Shown here in pieces: positions 25,806 to 35,203 of a stretch of DNA of 64,000 nucleotides. The stretch's first letter is position 1; each line of letters begins with the position of its first letter. The position numbers were made by a program, and so were the translations under genes. Source of the stretch: Oscillospiraceae bacterium (GTDB lineage Bacteria > Bacillota > Clostridia > Oscillospirales > Acutalibacteraceae); the NCBI GenBank assembly GCA_015066015.1, contig SVPE01000008.1, forward strand, positions 32,820-96,819, in the 5' to 3' direction. The notes beneath the pieces are model-generated. The model ran no database searches, was not told the origin of the DNA, and saw only the letters and a program-made list of their open reading frames with translations.

Positions 25806-25840
25806 TAACTTTCAGAAAGTTTTTTTATGTTTTTTGAAAA

Positions 25841-26845
25841 TTATTGCCAAGTGATAAATACATCAAGATCACTTACTGTGTAGTGCTTTCCTTCGACAAG
25901 GTTGTTAGCCTTAAGCTCGCTTACGATGCTGTCGAGCATATTCTCGTCCTTAGCAGTAATTCTGCACTTGACTGCAAGCTCTGAACGGTCGGAGAATTTC
26001 TCAAGCTGACCGGGTACAAAGCCTGTGCACCACCAATATTTTGTGTATTCTCTTGAGAAGATAATCTGGTCGTGACGGTAGCCTGTCATTGACATATAAA
26101 GTGCATCCTCGTCGCTTGCAGCGTCATAATGCTCAACTCCTCTGTCAAGGGGCTTTGTATAAACACCGATTTCTGCACCGACAAATGCAAGACCGTACTG
26201 ACCCTTCCAGAGCTGAATCATCCAGTCCTTGTCCTCGTAGCGGAACTTGAGTCTCATAGTATCCATATAGATACTTACGAAGGGTGCCGCAGTATCAAAG
26301 GCCTGATTGTAACCGAAGTTTCTCTGCCAGGGGTCGTCACTTGTAAAGAAGAAGTTGCCTGCTGAATCGAAAAGATAACCTGCAAGGCCCTTATCCTGAA
26401 GTGCATTGTTCTGCTTTGTTGTAGCGTTTGTGAGGTTTCTCGTTGTTGTAAGAGAAGCCGCATTTGTAGCAAGTGTGGGCAGAGTAAGTGTTGTTGATGC
26501 TGTTGTTGGTGCGGTAGTGGTTGTAGTGGTATTCGGAGCTGCACCGGGCACCATGGGATAAAGTGTGATAGCTGTATCCGCAGAGGTTGAACCGATACCG
26601 ACATTTGTTGTTGCAACGGGATTTGTTGTGGGAAGGTTAACATCCGCAACAGGCTGCTGGGTTGCGCCGTAAGGGCTTGTGGTTGTGGTGGTTGTGGTGG
26701 ACTCTGTAACATAAGTGAGATTCTGGCTTGTAAGCTGTGCATCGGCACTGTTACTGAGCGCACGTACACCGATAAAGGAACCGCCGCAAACGACAATCAG
26801 TGCAACAATTATCAGAATTGTTGACTTGTTCTTGAATTCGTTCAT
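25841..26845 (-). CDS. Membrane-anchored DUF4474 protein with Thr-rich linker
   Basis: The 334-residue protein has a single N-terminal membrane segment (about residues 9-30), a Thr/Ala/Pro-rich linker of about 110 residues including a run of seven Thr, and a C-terminal domain of about 175 residues homologous to the end of the FN3 protein at 19703-21487 (shared DDPWQRN, DKDWMIQLWKGQYG, KYWWCTGFVPG, RITAKDE). It follows ftsZ by about 50 bases in the same direction and may be read from the ftsZ transcript. It would display the DUF4474 domain at the outer membrane face or in the wall. Confidence 0.82.
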   Translation of the reverse strand: MNEFKNKSTILIIVALIVVCGGSFIGVRALSNSADAQLTSQNLTYVTESTTTTTTTSPYGATQQPVADVNLPTTNPVATTNVGIGSTSADTAITLYPMVPGAAPNTTTTTTAPTTASTTLTLPTLATNAASLTTTRNLTNATTKQNNALQDKGLAGYLFDSAGNFFFTSDDPWQRNFGYNQAFDTAAPFVSIYMDTMRLKFRYEDKDWMIQLWKGQYGLAFVGAEIGVYTKPLDRGVEHYDAASDEDALYMSMTGYRHDQIIFSREYTKYWWCTGFVPGQLEKFSDRSELAVKCRITAKDENMLDSIVSELKANNLVEGKHYTVSDLDVFITWQ

Positions 26846-26895
26846 TCTGATCCTCCTGGGTTGATATTTGTATTATATAAAGCCAATCTTTATAA

Positions 26896-28323
26896 TCAGT
26901 TATTACCGAAAATGTTTCTGCCCTTGAATACGGGAAGAACATCACTTTCATCCTCGTCAGGATCATCGAAAATTGAGCCTGTCTTCTTTGCAGGAGCCTC
27001 TATCACATCAAAGCTCTGTGCAGGAGCCTGCTGAACGGGAGCCTGCTGTACAGGTACCTCAGCCTGTACGGGTGCTGCAGTCTGAATGGGAGCGACGGGC
27101 TGAATAGGTGTGAACTCGCCGAAGGAAACGGGAGCTGCACCGTCAGCTGAAGCTGCTGCTGCCTTTTCAAAAACTGAAACGAAGCCCTGACCGAACTTTG
27201 TTGATGCGAAATCAACTGCATCCTGACTTACTGAAGTAAAGCCTGCCTCAACAGTAGCTCTGGGAGCCTGGCTGATGAATTCGGGAGCTGCACTTCTTAC
27301 AGGAGCTGCACCTCTTACGGGAGCTGCAGTTGCCTGAGTCTGAACGGGAGCTGCTTCTGCAGTGTTACCTGCACCGAAGCCGGTTGCGATAACTGTAATG
27401 AGCATCTCGTCGCCCATCTCTTCATCGAATACTGAACCGAAGATGATGTTTGCATCGGGATGTGTTGCATCGGAAATAAGAGTACCTGCCTGCTCGATCA
27501 TATCAAGTGACATATCTGATGAACATGTAACGTTGATGATAACACCGCTTGCACCGTCGATAGCAGTCTCGAGAAGAGGACTTGTGATAGCCTGCTTTGT
27601 TGCCTCAGCAGCACAGTCTGCACCCTTACCGCGGCCGATACCCATATGAGCAAGACCTGCATCCTTCATAACGCTCTTGATATCTGCAAAGTCGAGGTTG
27701 ATGTAACCGGGAACCTTGATTGTATCTGAAATACTCTTTACGCCCTGCCAGAGAACGTTGTTTGCCTGACCGAAGGCATCCTTCATGCTGAGGCTCTTGT
27801 CACCGAGGAGCTTAAGTCTTTCGTTAGGGATAACGATAAGGCTGTCAACATGCTTTTCAAGCTCTCTGATACCGTCTTCTGCCTGCTTCATACGCTTTTT
27901 ACCTTCAAACTTGAAGGGCTTTGTAACGATACCTACTGTAAGTGCACCGAGCTCTCTTGCGATTTCAGCAACAACGGGAGCTGCACCTGTACCTGTACCG
28001 CCGCCCATACCGGCAGTGATGAATACCATATCTGTTGAACGAAGAGCGTCTGCAATTGTGTCACGGCTTTCTTCTGCAGCCTTCTTACCGATTGAAGGGT
28101 CGCCGCCTGCACCCATGCAGCCTGTTACCTTCTCACCGATCTGGATTTTATGTGTTGCCTTTGAGTTTTCAAGAATCTGTCTGTCGGTATTGATTGAAAG
28201 GAACTCAACACCTACGATACCTGACTCGACCATCTGATTGACAGCGTTGCCGCCGCCACCGCCGACACCTATAACTTTAATCTGATTATAAGCGATGTTT
28301 TCGTTGTCCATAATGAAGCCCAT
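26896..28323 (-). CDS. ftsZ: Cell division protein FtsZ
   Basis: The 475-residue tubulin-like GTPase assembles the division ring in the cytoplasm. The tubulin signature GGGTGTG lies at 107-113, and the T7 synergy loop [13 protein letters not shown] is intact. The first about 325 residues are the conserved core. The remaining about 130 residues form a long Ala/Pro/Gln/Val-rich linker ending in a conserved-type tail ([12 protein letters not shown]) for FtsA/SepF-like partners. The ATG at 28323 has AGGAGG 7 bases upstream. It is last in the dcw cluster and has its own promoter at 28417-28445. No ftsA lies beside it. Confidence 0.97.
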   Translation of the reverse strand: MGFIMDNENIAYNQIKVIGVGGGGGNAVNQMVESGIVGVEFLSINTDRQILENSKATHKIQIGEKVTGCMGAGGDPSIGKKAAEESRDTIADALRSTDMVFITAGMGGGTGTGAAPVVAEIARELGALTVGIVTKPFKFEGKKRMKQAEDGIRELEKHVDSLIVIPNERLKLLGDKSLSMKDAFGQANNVLWQGVKSISDTIKVPGYINLDFADIKSVMKDAGLAHMGIGRGKGADCAAEATKQAITSPLLETAIDGASGVIINVTCSSDMSLDMIEQAGTLISDATHPDANIIFGSVFDEEMGDEMLITVIATGFGAGNTAEAAPVQTQATAAPVRGAAPVRSAAPEFISQAPRATVEAGFTSVSQDAVDFASTKFGQGFVSVFEKAAAASADGAAPVSFGEFTPIQPVAPIQTAAPVQAEVPVQQAPVQQAPAQSFDVIEAPAKKTGSIFDDPDEDESDVLPVFKGRNIFGNN

Positions 28324-28416
28324 TGTACTTCCTCCTGTTATAAAAATTTATTGATGAAATTATTCTGTATTATGTGTTGTGCCCATAATTAGGCACAATA
28401 ACTTATTATCTCCGTA

Positions 28417-28445
28417 ATTATATCATAGCTTTACAAAAAATACAA
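28417..28445 (-). promoter_or_regulatory. ftsZ promoter
   Basis: On the minus strand TTGTAT (28445-28440), a 17-base spacer and TATAAT (28422-28417) precede ftsZ by about 95 bases. The leader contains a palindrome TTGTGCC/GGCACAA (28377-28383 and 28392-28398), which could be a regulator site or leader hairpin. Confidence 0.7.
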
Positions 28446-28517
28446 TAACAAAAATGTATAAGATTTACTTTTTTTGATGATTTTTTTGTAAAAAAAAAAT
28501 AAAAACTAAAAAACAAA

Positions 28518-28546
28518 GGCCACCGACAGTAATTCTGCAGTGACCC
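28518..28546 (-). terminator. Terminator after ftsQ
   Basis: On the minus strand GGTCACTGCAG pairs with CTGTCGGTGGCC (with one wobble and one bulge) and is followed by TTTGTTTTTTAG and a second long T-run. It lies 40 bases after the ftsQ stop, so the main dcw transcript probably ends here and ftsZ is read separately. Confidence 0.7.
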
Positions 28547-28584
28547 GTATTTTAAGCTGAAAATCTGCTTTGAAGGCAGACAGT

Positions 28585-30033
28585 CTATTGAATTGTCATA
28601 CCGCCCGGAGTGAAGGTGCCGTAATCCTTATACCGCATATCAATATAGCCCTTTGCCTTGTTTGCTATGGCAATATCAAGTATGCCGCTTGCACCCGGGA
28701 TTTTCTTTTCAAGCTCTTCGCACTTACCCAGATAGACGGCAATTTTTCCGTCATATTCAATAACCACATCCTCCACGTTATGGAGCCTGATTACGGCGGT
28801 GTCAATAACACCCGCCTTGTCAAGAAGTGTGACTATCTCCTTCATAAGCTCAAAGCGTCTGACGTTATCACCCTGAGGAACATAGGTGCTGCCTTCCCTT
28901 GCCTTCTGATAGTCGAAGCCTTCAATCTGATACATTCCGCCTTCGACTTTATTGCGAGAAAGGGAAACTACCTTTCCGTCGGAGTCGAGTGTTACCCAAC
29001 CCGATGTCCCTGTGATTACGTATTTATCCTGAGTGGTAATAACCCTGAGCACAAGGGTATCGGGATATTCCTTTTCAACAACGACATCCTTGATGTACGG
29101 AAGCTTGGTGATTATATCGTGCTTTACCTTCTTTGCCGAAAATGCGAAGAGGTTTCTGCCGCGGGCAATGCCTGCTGCCTGATAAATCTCCTCGTCGGAA
29201 TAGATTGTCTGACCCTCGATTATGATGTTTTCAACGGGAGTACCCTTACTGTAAAAGACGGCAACAATTGCTGCAACTGCACAAACAAGCACCAGTGCTA
29301 CCGTAAGTATACGGCTGAAATGATTCTTCTTGCGCTTGTTTTCGTTTTTCTTTTTGCAGAATTCGTCGTGATTGATTCCGTCCTCAGTGCTTTTTTGGTA
29401 GTCGCGGCGATTCTTTCTGACATTTTCAATATGTTTCTGCTGCTTTCTCTTATCGTCGCGCATATCCTTGCCTTTAGGCGTGCGGGATTCACTTTTTTTG
29501 TTTACAGAAGCCTTCTTCTGTGACTGAGAGCCGTTATCTGATGACCCACGTGCAGACTCTGACTTATTCCCCTTTGAGGATGTGCTTGACTGAGCTGACT
29601 TATTTCCCTTTGAGGATGCGTTCGACTGAGCTGACTTATTTCCCTTAGGTGAAGCAGGCTGCTGACCCGATTTAGTGCCGTTATTTTTTGCACCTGAAGG
29701 GTTTCTTTCTTCCGCCGTGCTTTTATCTGACGGAATGCCCTTGCTTATCAGGTCAAATCCGTCAAGTCCTGATGACTTCCCTTTACCGGCAGCTTTTTTA
29801 CTGCCCTTGGGCGAGGATGCGGATTTGCCCTTACCCTCAGGCCGAGCCTTCGGGGCGGTTTTCTGATTTTTGGGCTGAGCTGAGCTCTTATGTTTTGCCG
29901 CAGAAGTACCTGTGCCGGTACTTATGGGAGTCCACGCCGATGAGGATATATCCTTCACCTGACCGATGCTCTCATTACTATATTTCCCGAAAGTATCCGA
30001 AACATTCCTGTTTTTTTCGTCCAAAAAGAACAC
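28585..30033 (-). CDS. ftsQ: Division protein FtsQ/DivIB with long basic N-terminus
   Basis: The 482-residue protein has an unusually long cytoplasmic part (about residues 1-240) rich in Lys, Ser, Gly and Asn, including three copies of an SSKGNKSAQS-like repeat (about 128-157). One membrane segment (241-262), a POTRA domain (about 265-335, with GTPVENIIIEG and LPYIKDVVVEKEYPDTL) and the beta domain typical of FtsQ/DivIB follow. It scaffolds the division complex with FtsL and FtsB/DivIC outside the membrane. The GTG at 30033 overlaps the GGGGG ribosome site; the TTG at 30024 has better spacing and may be the true start. Confidence 0.88.
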   Translation of the reverse strand: MFFLDEKNRNVSDTFGKYSNESIGQVKDISSSAWTPISTGTGTSAAKHKSSAQPKNQKTAPKARPEGKGKSASSPKGSKKAAGKGKSSGLDGFDLISKGIPSDKSTAEERNPSGAKNNGTKSGQQPASPKGNKSAQSNASSKGNKSAQSSTSSKGNKSESARGSSDNGSQSQKKASVNKKSESRTPKGKDMRDDKRKQQKHIENVRKNRRDYQKSTEDGINHDEFCKKKNENKRKKNHFSRILTVALVLVCAVAAIVAVFYSKGTPVENIIIEGQTIYSDEEIYQAAGIARGRNLFAFSAKKVKHDIITKLPYIKDVVVEKEYPDTLVLRVITTQDKYVITGTSGWVTLDSDGKVVSLSRNKVEGGMYQIEGFDYQKAREGSTYVPQGDNVRRFELMKEIVTLLDKAGVIDTAVIRLHNVEDVVIEYDGKIAVYLGKCEELEKKIPGASGILDIAIANKAKGYIDMRYKDYGTFTPGGMTIQ

Positions 30034-30044
30034 CCCCTTTTTTT

Positions 30045-30078
30045 GAATGCATAATGCAGAGTGCAGAATGCAGAATTA
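30045..30078 (+). repeat. TGCARAA-type short repeat
   Basis: Four imperfect heptads of the type ATGCAGA are followed by ATTA. The same motif occurs at 4442-4471 and twice, in opposite directions, at 47488-47694. Confidence 0.6.
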
Positions 30079-30206
30079 TTCCTTGGTTTTAAACTTACTG
30101 TATTTTATATTGCGTAATTTAATTCACCTTTAAATCTTTTCCGTGCATTACGATAGCGTACTCTGTCTGTACGCCCCTCTGCCGGCAATTGTGAATTTCA
30201 CCGGCC

Positions 30207-30330
30207 GGCGGGGAGGCGGACGCGCCGCAGGCACGTCACACAGAGAAAATCCGCTTTCCCGCTTCTTCGAAAGCGGATTTTCTCTGTGCCTTTGGCTTTC
30301 CACAAAGGAAAGCCAAAGCGCCTCCCCGCC
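30207..30330. repeat. GC-rich palindromic element, GGGGAGG family copy B
   Basis: This 124-base element has perfect 12-base inverted ends GGCGGGGAGGCG / CGCCTCCCCGCC and the same interior order as copy A at 4213-4333: GACGCGCCGCAGGC, CAGAGAAAA...TTTTCTCTG, CTTTGGCTTTCC...GGAAAGCCAAAG. It lies inside the dcw cluster between murA and ftsQ, so it could shape the mRNA between them. Confidence 0.85.
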
Positions 30331-30340
30331 TAATTAGCCT

Positions 30341-31603
30341 CTATTTATTCACTCTTACTATATCTGCGCCCACACCTCTGAGGCACTCTTCGATTTTCTC
30401 ATAGCCTCTGTCGATGTGAGAGATATTGCATACCTCGGTTATACCCTTAGCCGCAAGTCCTGCCACAACAAGAGCTCCGCCGCCCCTTAAATCGGGGCAT
30501 TCCACCCTTGTGCCGTAAAGAGAATCCACACCCTCAACCAGGGCAATTCTCCCCTCAAGGCGGATTTTCGCGCCCATTCTGACAAGCTCGCCTACGTGCT
30601 TGAAGCGACCTTCAAATATATTTTCAACGATTACACCGCTGCCCCTTGCAACACAGGAAAGCGCCATCAGGGGAGCCTGAGCATCCGTCGGGAATCCGGG
30701 ATAAGGCATAGTGCGGATATCCCTCAGAGCCTTCGGGCGACCGTTCATTTTGATTCTGATGCTTTCTTTTTTATCGGTGATTTCACAGCCTGCCCCCTCA
30801 AAAAAGGGAAGCACCGTGCGATAGTCATCGGTATCTGTATTTTTTATAAGTACGTCGCCCCCTGCCGCACCTACACATGAAAGGTAGGTAAGGGCAACAA
30901 TTCTGTCGGGAATTACTCTGTGTCTTGTGCCGTGAATTTTCTGTACTGCCTCGATTATTACGGTATCCTGAGCCGTAAGCTCAACCTTACAGCCACATTT
31001 ACACAGAAAATCCGCAAGGTCTCTTATCTCAGGCTCTCTTGCTGCATTGTGTATCACAGTCCTTCCCTCGCCCAGCACGGAAGCAAGAATTATGTTTTCC
31101 GTTGCTCCGACACTCGGAAAAGAAAGGCTGATGACCGTATCGGAATTATAGCTTTTTCTCGTACAGCTGATGTGACCTCTGCTGATATCGACGCTTACAC
31201 CCATAAGCCTCAGCGAGCTTATGTGAAGATCAATCGGACGAAGCCCTATCTCACATCCGCCCGGAGAAGAAAGCCTCGCCTGCCCTGTTCTTCCGAGTAT
31301 TGAGCCGAGAAAAACTATTGACGAGCGCATTTCCCTCATAAGACTGTCGGGGATGCTGCAGCCGTCGATAAAACGCGAATCCACTGTAAGCGTAGTCCCC
31401 TGACGGAAAACCTTACAGCCGAGATGCTCGAGAATTTTTACGGCGGCACTGACGTCAGTAAGCTCGGGACAGTTTTCAATTACACTGATACCGTCAACAA
31501 GCACCGTTGCCGCAAGTATGGGCAGAGAGCTGTTTTTTGAGCCTTGAAGCTCAATTTCTCCTTCAAGACGGTTACCGCCTTTTATAACAATGGTTTCTTC
31601 CAT
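30341..31603 (-). CDS. murA: UDP-N-acetylglucosamine 1-carboxyvinyltransferase
   Basis: The 420-residue EPSP-synthase-fold enzyme transfers enolpyruvate from PEP to UDP-GlcNAc, the first committed step of peptidoglycan synthesis. The conserved Lys-Asn of GSKNSSLPILAA (near 22-23) and the catalytic Cys in SPGGCEIGLRP (near residue 115) are present, so it should be fosfomycin-sensitive. It lies between murG and ftsQ, 57 bases after murG. Whether it is the only MurA of the genome is not visible. Confidence 0.94.
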   Translation of the reverse strand: MEETIVIKGGNRLEGEIELQGSKNSSLPILAATVLVDGISVIENCPELTDVSAAVKILEHLGCKVFRQGTTLTVDSRFIDGCSIPDSLMREMRSSIVFLGSILGRTGQARLSSPGGCEIGLRPIDLHISSLRLMGVSVDISRGHISCTRKSYNSDTVISLSFPSVGATENIILASVLGEGRTVIHNAAREPEIRDLADFLCKCGCKVELTAQDTVIIEAVQKIHGTRHRVIPDRIVALTYLSCVGAAGGDVLIKNTDTDDYRTVLPFFEGAGCEITDKKESIRIKMNGRPKALRDIRTMPYPGFPTDAQAPLMALSCVARGSGVIVENIFEGRFKHVGELVRMGAKIRLEGRIALVEGVDSLYGTRVECPDLRGGGALVVAGLAAKGITEVCNISHIDRGYEKIEECLRGVGADIVRVNK

Positions 31604-31660
31604 AAAATCACGCCTTTCACCCCATACTATGCAAAAAACGGATTTTATGTGATTTTTCTT

Positions 31661-32779
31661 TTATTTTATGAGCGAAATTACATTATCTGCAATTTTTTCC
31701 TTTGCATCGACTGTGCTCATAGCCTTTGCAGCAGCCTCAACGGAGTGTCTCTTTTCATCGTCAGCAGCGAGGCTGAGGAAAAGCGACTGCATCTTCTCTT
31801 TGGTGAATTCTTTTTCCTCGAGGATGAGTGCTGCGCCCTTGTTGACAAGTGCCATTGCATTATGATACTGATGGTTCTCGGCAACATTGGGTGAGGGAAT
31901 GAGAATTGATGCCTTACCGAGCGCCTGAATTTCAGAAAGACTGCTTGCACCTGCACGGCAGATGACTATATCTGCAGCAGACATACATCTGTGCATATCG
32001 TTTATGTATTCGCGGATTTCGATGTTGCTCTTGTTTTCGTGGTCTGTACCCTTTTCCTTGAGCTTGTCACCGAACCAGAGCCCGTACTGACCTGTTGCAT
32101 GAAGGAAATAAAGATTCTCATCATCGCAGTTATCGGCAATTATATCGAGCATTGCATTGTTTATGGTTGCAGCACCGAGGGAGCCGCCCATGGAAAGCAC
32201 AAGCTTCTGATTATCCTTTACACCCAGCTCGGCACGGCTTATGTCTCTGTCGGCACGAAGCATCTCACCTCTTACGGGAAGACCTGTAACAATGGGAGGA
32301 TTCTTCGGTGAAAGGTACTTCTCGGCCTCACCGGCAGTAAGCATAACACTGTCAACAAGCTTTGCAAGGGTCTTGTTTGTGATACCGGGATAAGCATTCT
32401 GCTCGTGAATTGCAGTGGGGATACCCATCTTTGCGGCCATACGTACAACGGGGCCGCTTACATAACCGCCGAAGCCCACAACAACATCGGGACAGAAATT
32501 CTTTATAATCTTTTTCACTCTTCTTCCGCAGGTGAGAAGATACCATACGGTCTTGATGTTTCTTATGATATTTTCGGGTGTGAGCTGACGCTGAAAGCCC
32601 GAAATTTTTATTGTGGTAAAATCAAAGCCTGCAGCAGGTACAAGCTTTGCTTCCATTTTATCCTTTGTGCCGACAAAGAGAATCTCTGCATCGGGATAAC
32701 GGTCTCTTATTTCACCTGCAACTGCAAGTGCGGGATTGATGTGTCCGCCTGTACCGCCGGCGGCAAAAAGAATTTTCAT
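31661..32779 (-). CDS. murG: UDP-GlcNAc:lipid I transferase MurG
   Basis: The 372-residue glycosyltransferase makes lipid II from lipid I at the inner membrane face. It starts with the diagnostic GGTGGHINPALA loop and has HEQNAYPG and the donor-site region CRAGASSLSE and NHQYHNA. The ATG at 32779 is preferred: AAGGAG is 9 bases upstream, whereas the earlier in-frame ATG touches the ribosome site and longer readings run into ftsW. It follows the ftsW stop by 13 bases. Confidence 0.95.
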   Translation of the reverse strand: MKILFAAGGTGGHINPALAVAGEIRDRYPDAEILFVGTKDKMEAKLVPAAGFDFTTIKISGFQRQLTPENIIRNIKTVWYLLTCGRRVKKIIKNFCPDVVVGFGGYVSGPVVRMAAKMGIPTAIHEQNAYPGITNKTLAKLVDSVMLTAGEAEKYLSPKNPPIVTGLPVRGEMLRADRDISRAELGVKDNQKLVLSMGGSLGAATINNAMLDIIADNCDDENLYFLHATGQYGLWFGDKLKEKGTDHENKSNIEIREYINDMHRCMSAADIVICRAGASSLSEIQALGKASILIPSPNVAENHQYHNAMALVNKGAALILEEKEFTKEKMQSLFLSLAADDEKRHSVEAAAKAMSTVDAKEKIADNVISLIK

Positions 32780-32792
32780 TTTGAACATCTCC

Positions 32793-34079
32793 TTATCTTT
32801 TTTCAATGTTACAGTCCCTCGAAACACAAAGCACAACTCCCATCTGCGCAAGAAGTACGATAAGTGCCGTACCTCCGTAGCTGAAAAAAGGAAGAGAAAT
32901 ACCCGTATTCGGGAAAATATCCGTAACGACAAATATATTGAATATAACCTGAATGCCCAGCTGAATCATTATTCCCGTTACAAGAAGGGCACCGAAGTAG
33001 TTTCTGCATTTAAGGGCAATATAGCAGCCTCTTGCAATAAGTGCCGCAAAAAGAATCAGCACCGCCGAAGCACCGACAAAGCCCAGCTCCTCACAGATTA
33101 CGGGGAAGATAAAATCATTCTGCGGCTCAGGGATATATAGCTGCTTTTGCATTGAATTGCCGAGACCGACGCCTAGAAGTCCGCCCGACCCTATGGCATA
33201 AAGTCCGTTGAGGGTCTGATAACGGCTGTCAGCATCAGCGGTGTCCTTATTGATAAAGGACTCAATTCTGCTTGATGCAAAGCCGAAGCCTTCGAGGATT
33301 TCCGGCTTGAGAAGCACCACAGTGACCGCTGCGGCAACAAGGGTAAACACAAGCGCAAAGTATCTCCCCTTCGCACCCGAAACCCACAGCATCAGCACCC
33401 CTACGGTAAAAAGAAGAATCGTGCACGAGTAATGACTTTCCAGAAAAACAAGTCCGCAGAAAAGGCATATTACCGCCGAAAGAAGCACACATGCACGGAA
33501 ACAGGTTGTGCCGAAGGAGAAAAATCTCTCCTCTGCCGATGTCAGATTATCCCTGCCTTTTTCAAGACGGATGTGTCTGTCAGTTTTGCTCATAAGAGGC
33601 TTCTGCATTACGTTTATCATATATGCAAGAACAATGATGAGGGCAAATTTTGCAAATTCAGAGGGCTGCACCTGTAAAGGTCCGATACTTATCCATCGCT
33701 TTGTCTGACTGTCCGTTGCACCGAAATTAAGCACAAGGGTAAGCACCAGAAGCGCAACCGTACCGAAGAATACAAGAAGTGCAGGTCTGCCGTTGAGAAG
33801 CTTATAGTCAACCTTCGAAAGCACCGCCATAAGAACAAAGCCTATTGCTCCCCTTTCAAGCTGAGACCTGAGAAGCACCTCCGAGCCTCCCTTGTTAGCC
33901 TCGGAAAAGGCATAGGAGGCGGAGTACATCATAACAATTCCGAAGGCGAAAAGCACCAGCACAAGAAACAGAAACACAAGGTCAATGTTTCCTTTTGCAA
34001 AATAAGCACTGTCTTTTAAAATCAGCTTTTCTTTAAACGTCCCTGCAGTCTTTTTCCGTCCCGATAAGGGCATAGACAT
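32793..34079 (-). CDS. ftsW: SEDS-family division glycosyltransferase FtsW
   Basis: The 428-residue protein has about ten membrane segments and the SEDS signatures QPSEFAKFALI and PFFSYGGTALI. It polymerises lipid II together with the class B PBP encoded upstream. A long hydrophilic cytoplasmic insert of about 35 residues follows VMQKPLMSK. Placement between mraY and murG favours FtsW over RodA. The ribosome site GGAGG is about 11 bases before the first ATG, with a second ATG two codons later. Confidence 0.92.
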   Translation of the reverse strand: MSMPLSGRKKTAGTFKEKLILKDSAYFAKGNIDLVFLFLVLVLFAFGIVMMYSASYAFSEANKGGSEVLLRSQLERGAIGFVLMAVLSKVDYKLLNGRPALLVFFGTVALLVLTLVLNFGATDSQTKRWISIGPLQVQPSEFAKFALIIVLAYMINVMQKPLMSKTDRHIRLEKGRDNLTSAEERFFSFGTTCFRACVLLSAVICLFCGLVFLESHYSCTILLFTVGVLMLWVSGAKGRYFALVFTLVAAAVTVVLLKPEILEGFGFASSRIESFINKDTADADSRYQTLNGLYAIGSGGLLGVGLGNSMQKQLYIPEPQNDFIFPVICEELGFVGASAVLILFAALIARGCYIALKCRNYFGALLVTGIMIQLGIQVIFNIFVVTDIFPNTGISLPFFSYGGTALIVLLAQMGVVLCVSRDCNIEKR

Positions 34080-34122
34080 AAAAAGGACAGCCTCCGTTTA
34101 ATGATGATGTAAAATAAGTAAA

Positions 34123-35166
34123 TTATTTATTGACCGTAAAGTACATAAGTACGACACCTATTATGCAGCCGACAGTGCTCACTGCAGTGAAAACAGCAAC
34201 GATTTTCTTTTCGTTCCAGCCGCACATTTCAAAATGGTGATGGATAGGTGCCATTTTGAAAACCTTCTTTTTGCGGATTTTGATTGATCCGATCTGGATA
34301 ACGTCGCTGAGAGCCTCTATAACGTAAATGATGCCTACGGGAAGAAGTATAACCGGGCATTCAACAGCATAGGCAAGTGCAACAACAAGACCGCCAAGGA
34401 ACATTGAACCGGTATCGCCCATCATAACCTTTGCAGGGTAGTGATTCCATACGATGTAACCGCAGCAGCTGCCTGCAAGTGCGGCACCGAGAATTCCTAC
34501 GGATGTATTCTTCATAATAAGACCCATTACACAGAAAGCAACACCGACAGGGATTGTTACGCTGCCGCAAAGACCGTCAACACCGTCAGTAAAGTTAACT
34601 GCATTGATTGCACCGTAAATTACGCAGACGCCGAAAATAAAGAAGAAAATCATTCCGGGGATACTGTCAAGTGCAAGCTTGCCGTAGAAGGGAATGTACA
34701 TTCCGGTGCTGTCGCTGATTGCAAGTGAAGCAAGATAACCGGCAATAATAAGCACCTGAGGAATTGTCTTCTGAATTTCGGTAAGACCGAGGTTTCTCTT
34801 TTTTACAACCTTGATGTAGTCGTCTGCAAAGCCTACAAGTGAGAAGCAGAATGCCATAAGTATACCGGCAAAAAGTCTTGTCATCTGCTGATTGCGAAGC
34901 ACCTCAAGCTCTGCAAAGGCATCAAAGCCCGCAAGCTTACAGGTAAGAAGTGTAAGCGCAGTGACAACAATAGTACCTATAATGAACATGATACCGCCCA
35001 TTGTGGGTGTACCCTGCTTTTTGGCGTGCCATTTCGGGCCGATGTCCACAAGGATATTCTGACCGAATTTAAGCTTGTGAAGTATGGGGATAAGAAAATA
35101 TCCGAGCACTGCCGTCACAATAAGGGACAGCACAAAGCTTATTGAAATTGCGATAATACTGTTCAT
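34123..35166 (-). CDS. mraY: Phospho-MurNAc-pentapeptide translocase MraY
   Basis: The 347-residue, ten-span membrane enzyme makes lipid I from UDP-MurNAc-pentapeptide and undecaprenyl phosphate. The family motifs are complete: NFTDGVDGL, MGDTGSMFLGG and the His triad in MAPIHHHFE. Length matches the family. It lies 37 bases after murE and 43 before ftsW. Confidence 0.96.
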   Translation of the reverse strand: MNSIIAISISFVLSLIVTAVLGYFLIPILHKLKFGQNILVDIGPKWHAKKQGTPTMGGIMFIIGTIVVTALTLLTCKLAGFDAFAELEVLRNQQMTRLFAGILMAFCFSLVGFADDYIKVVKKRNLGLTEIQKTIPQVLIIAGYLASLAISDSTGMYIPFYGKLALDSIPGMIFFFIFGVCVIYGAINAVNFTDGVDGLCGSVTIPVGVAFCVMGLIMKNTSVGILGAALAGSCCGYIVWNHYPAKVMMGDTGSMFLGGLVVALAYAVECPVILLPVGIIYVIEALSDVIQIGSIKIRKKKVFKMAPIHHHFEMCGWNEKKIVAVFTAVSTVGCIIGVVLMYFTVNK

Positions 35167-35203
35167 TTTAAAACATTCCTTTCAATTTATCTTTCGCGGA
35201 AAA

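Noticed and set aside
28570..29523. A 317-residue plus-strand open frame opposite ftsQ
   Set aside because: It is a mirror of the Lys/Ser-rich ftsQ codons, has no ribosome site, and ftsQ on the other strand has clear domain motifs.
32780..32932. N-terminal extension of murG
   Set aside because: It would overlap ftsW by 140 bases and ignores the ribosome site before 32779; murG homologues begin with the GGTGGH region.
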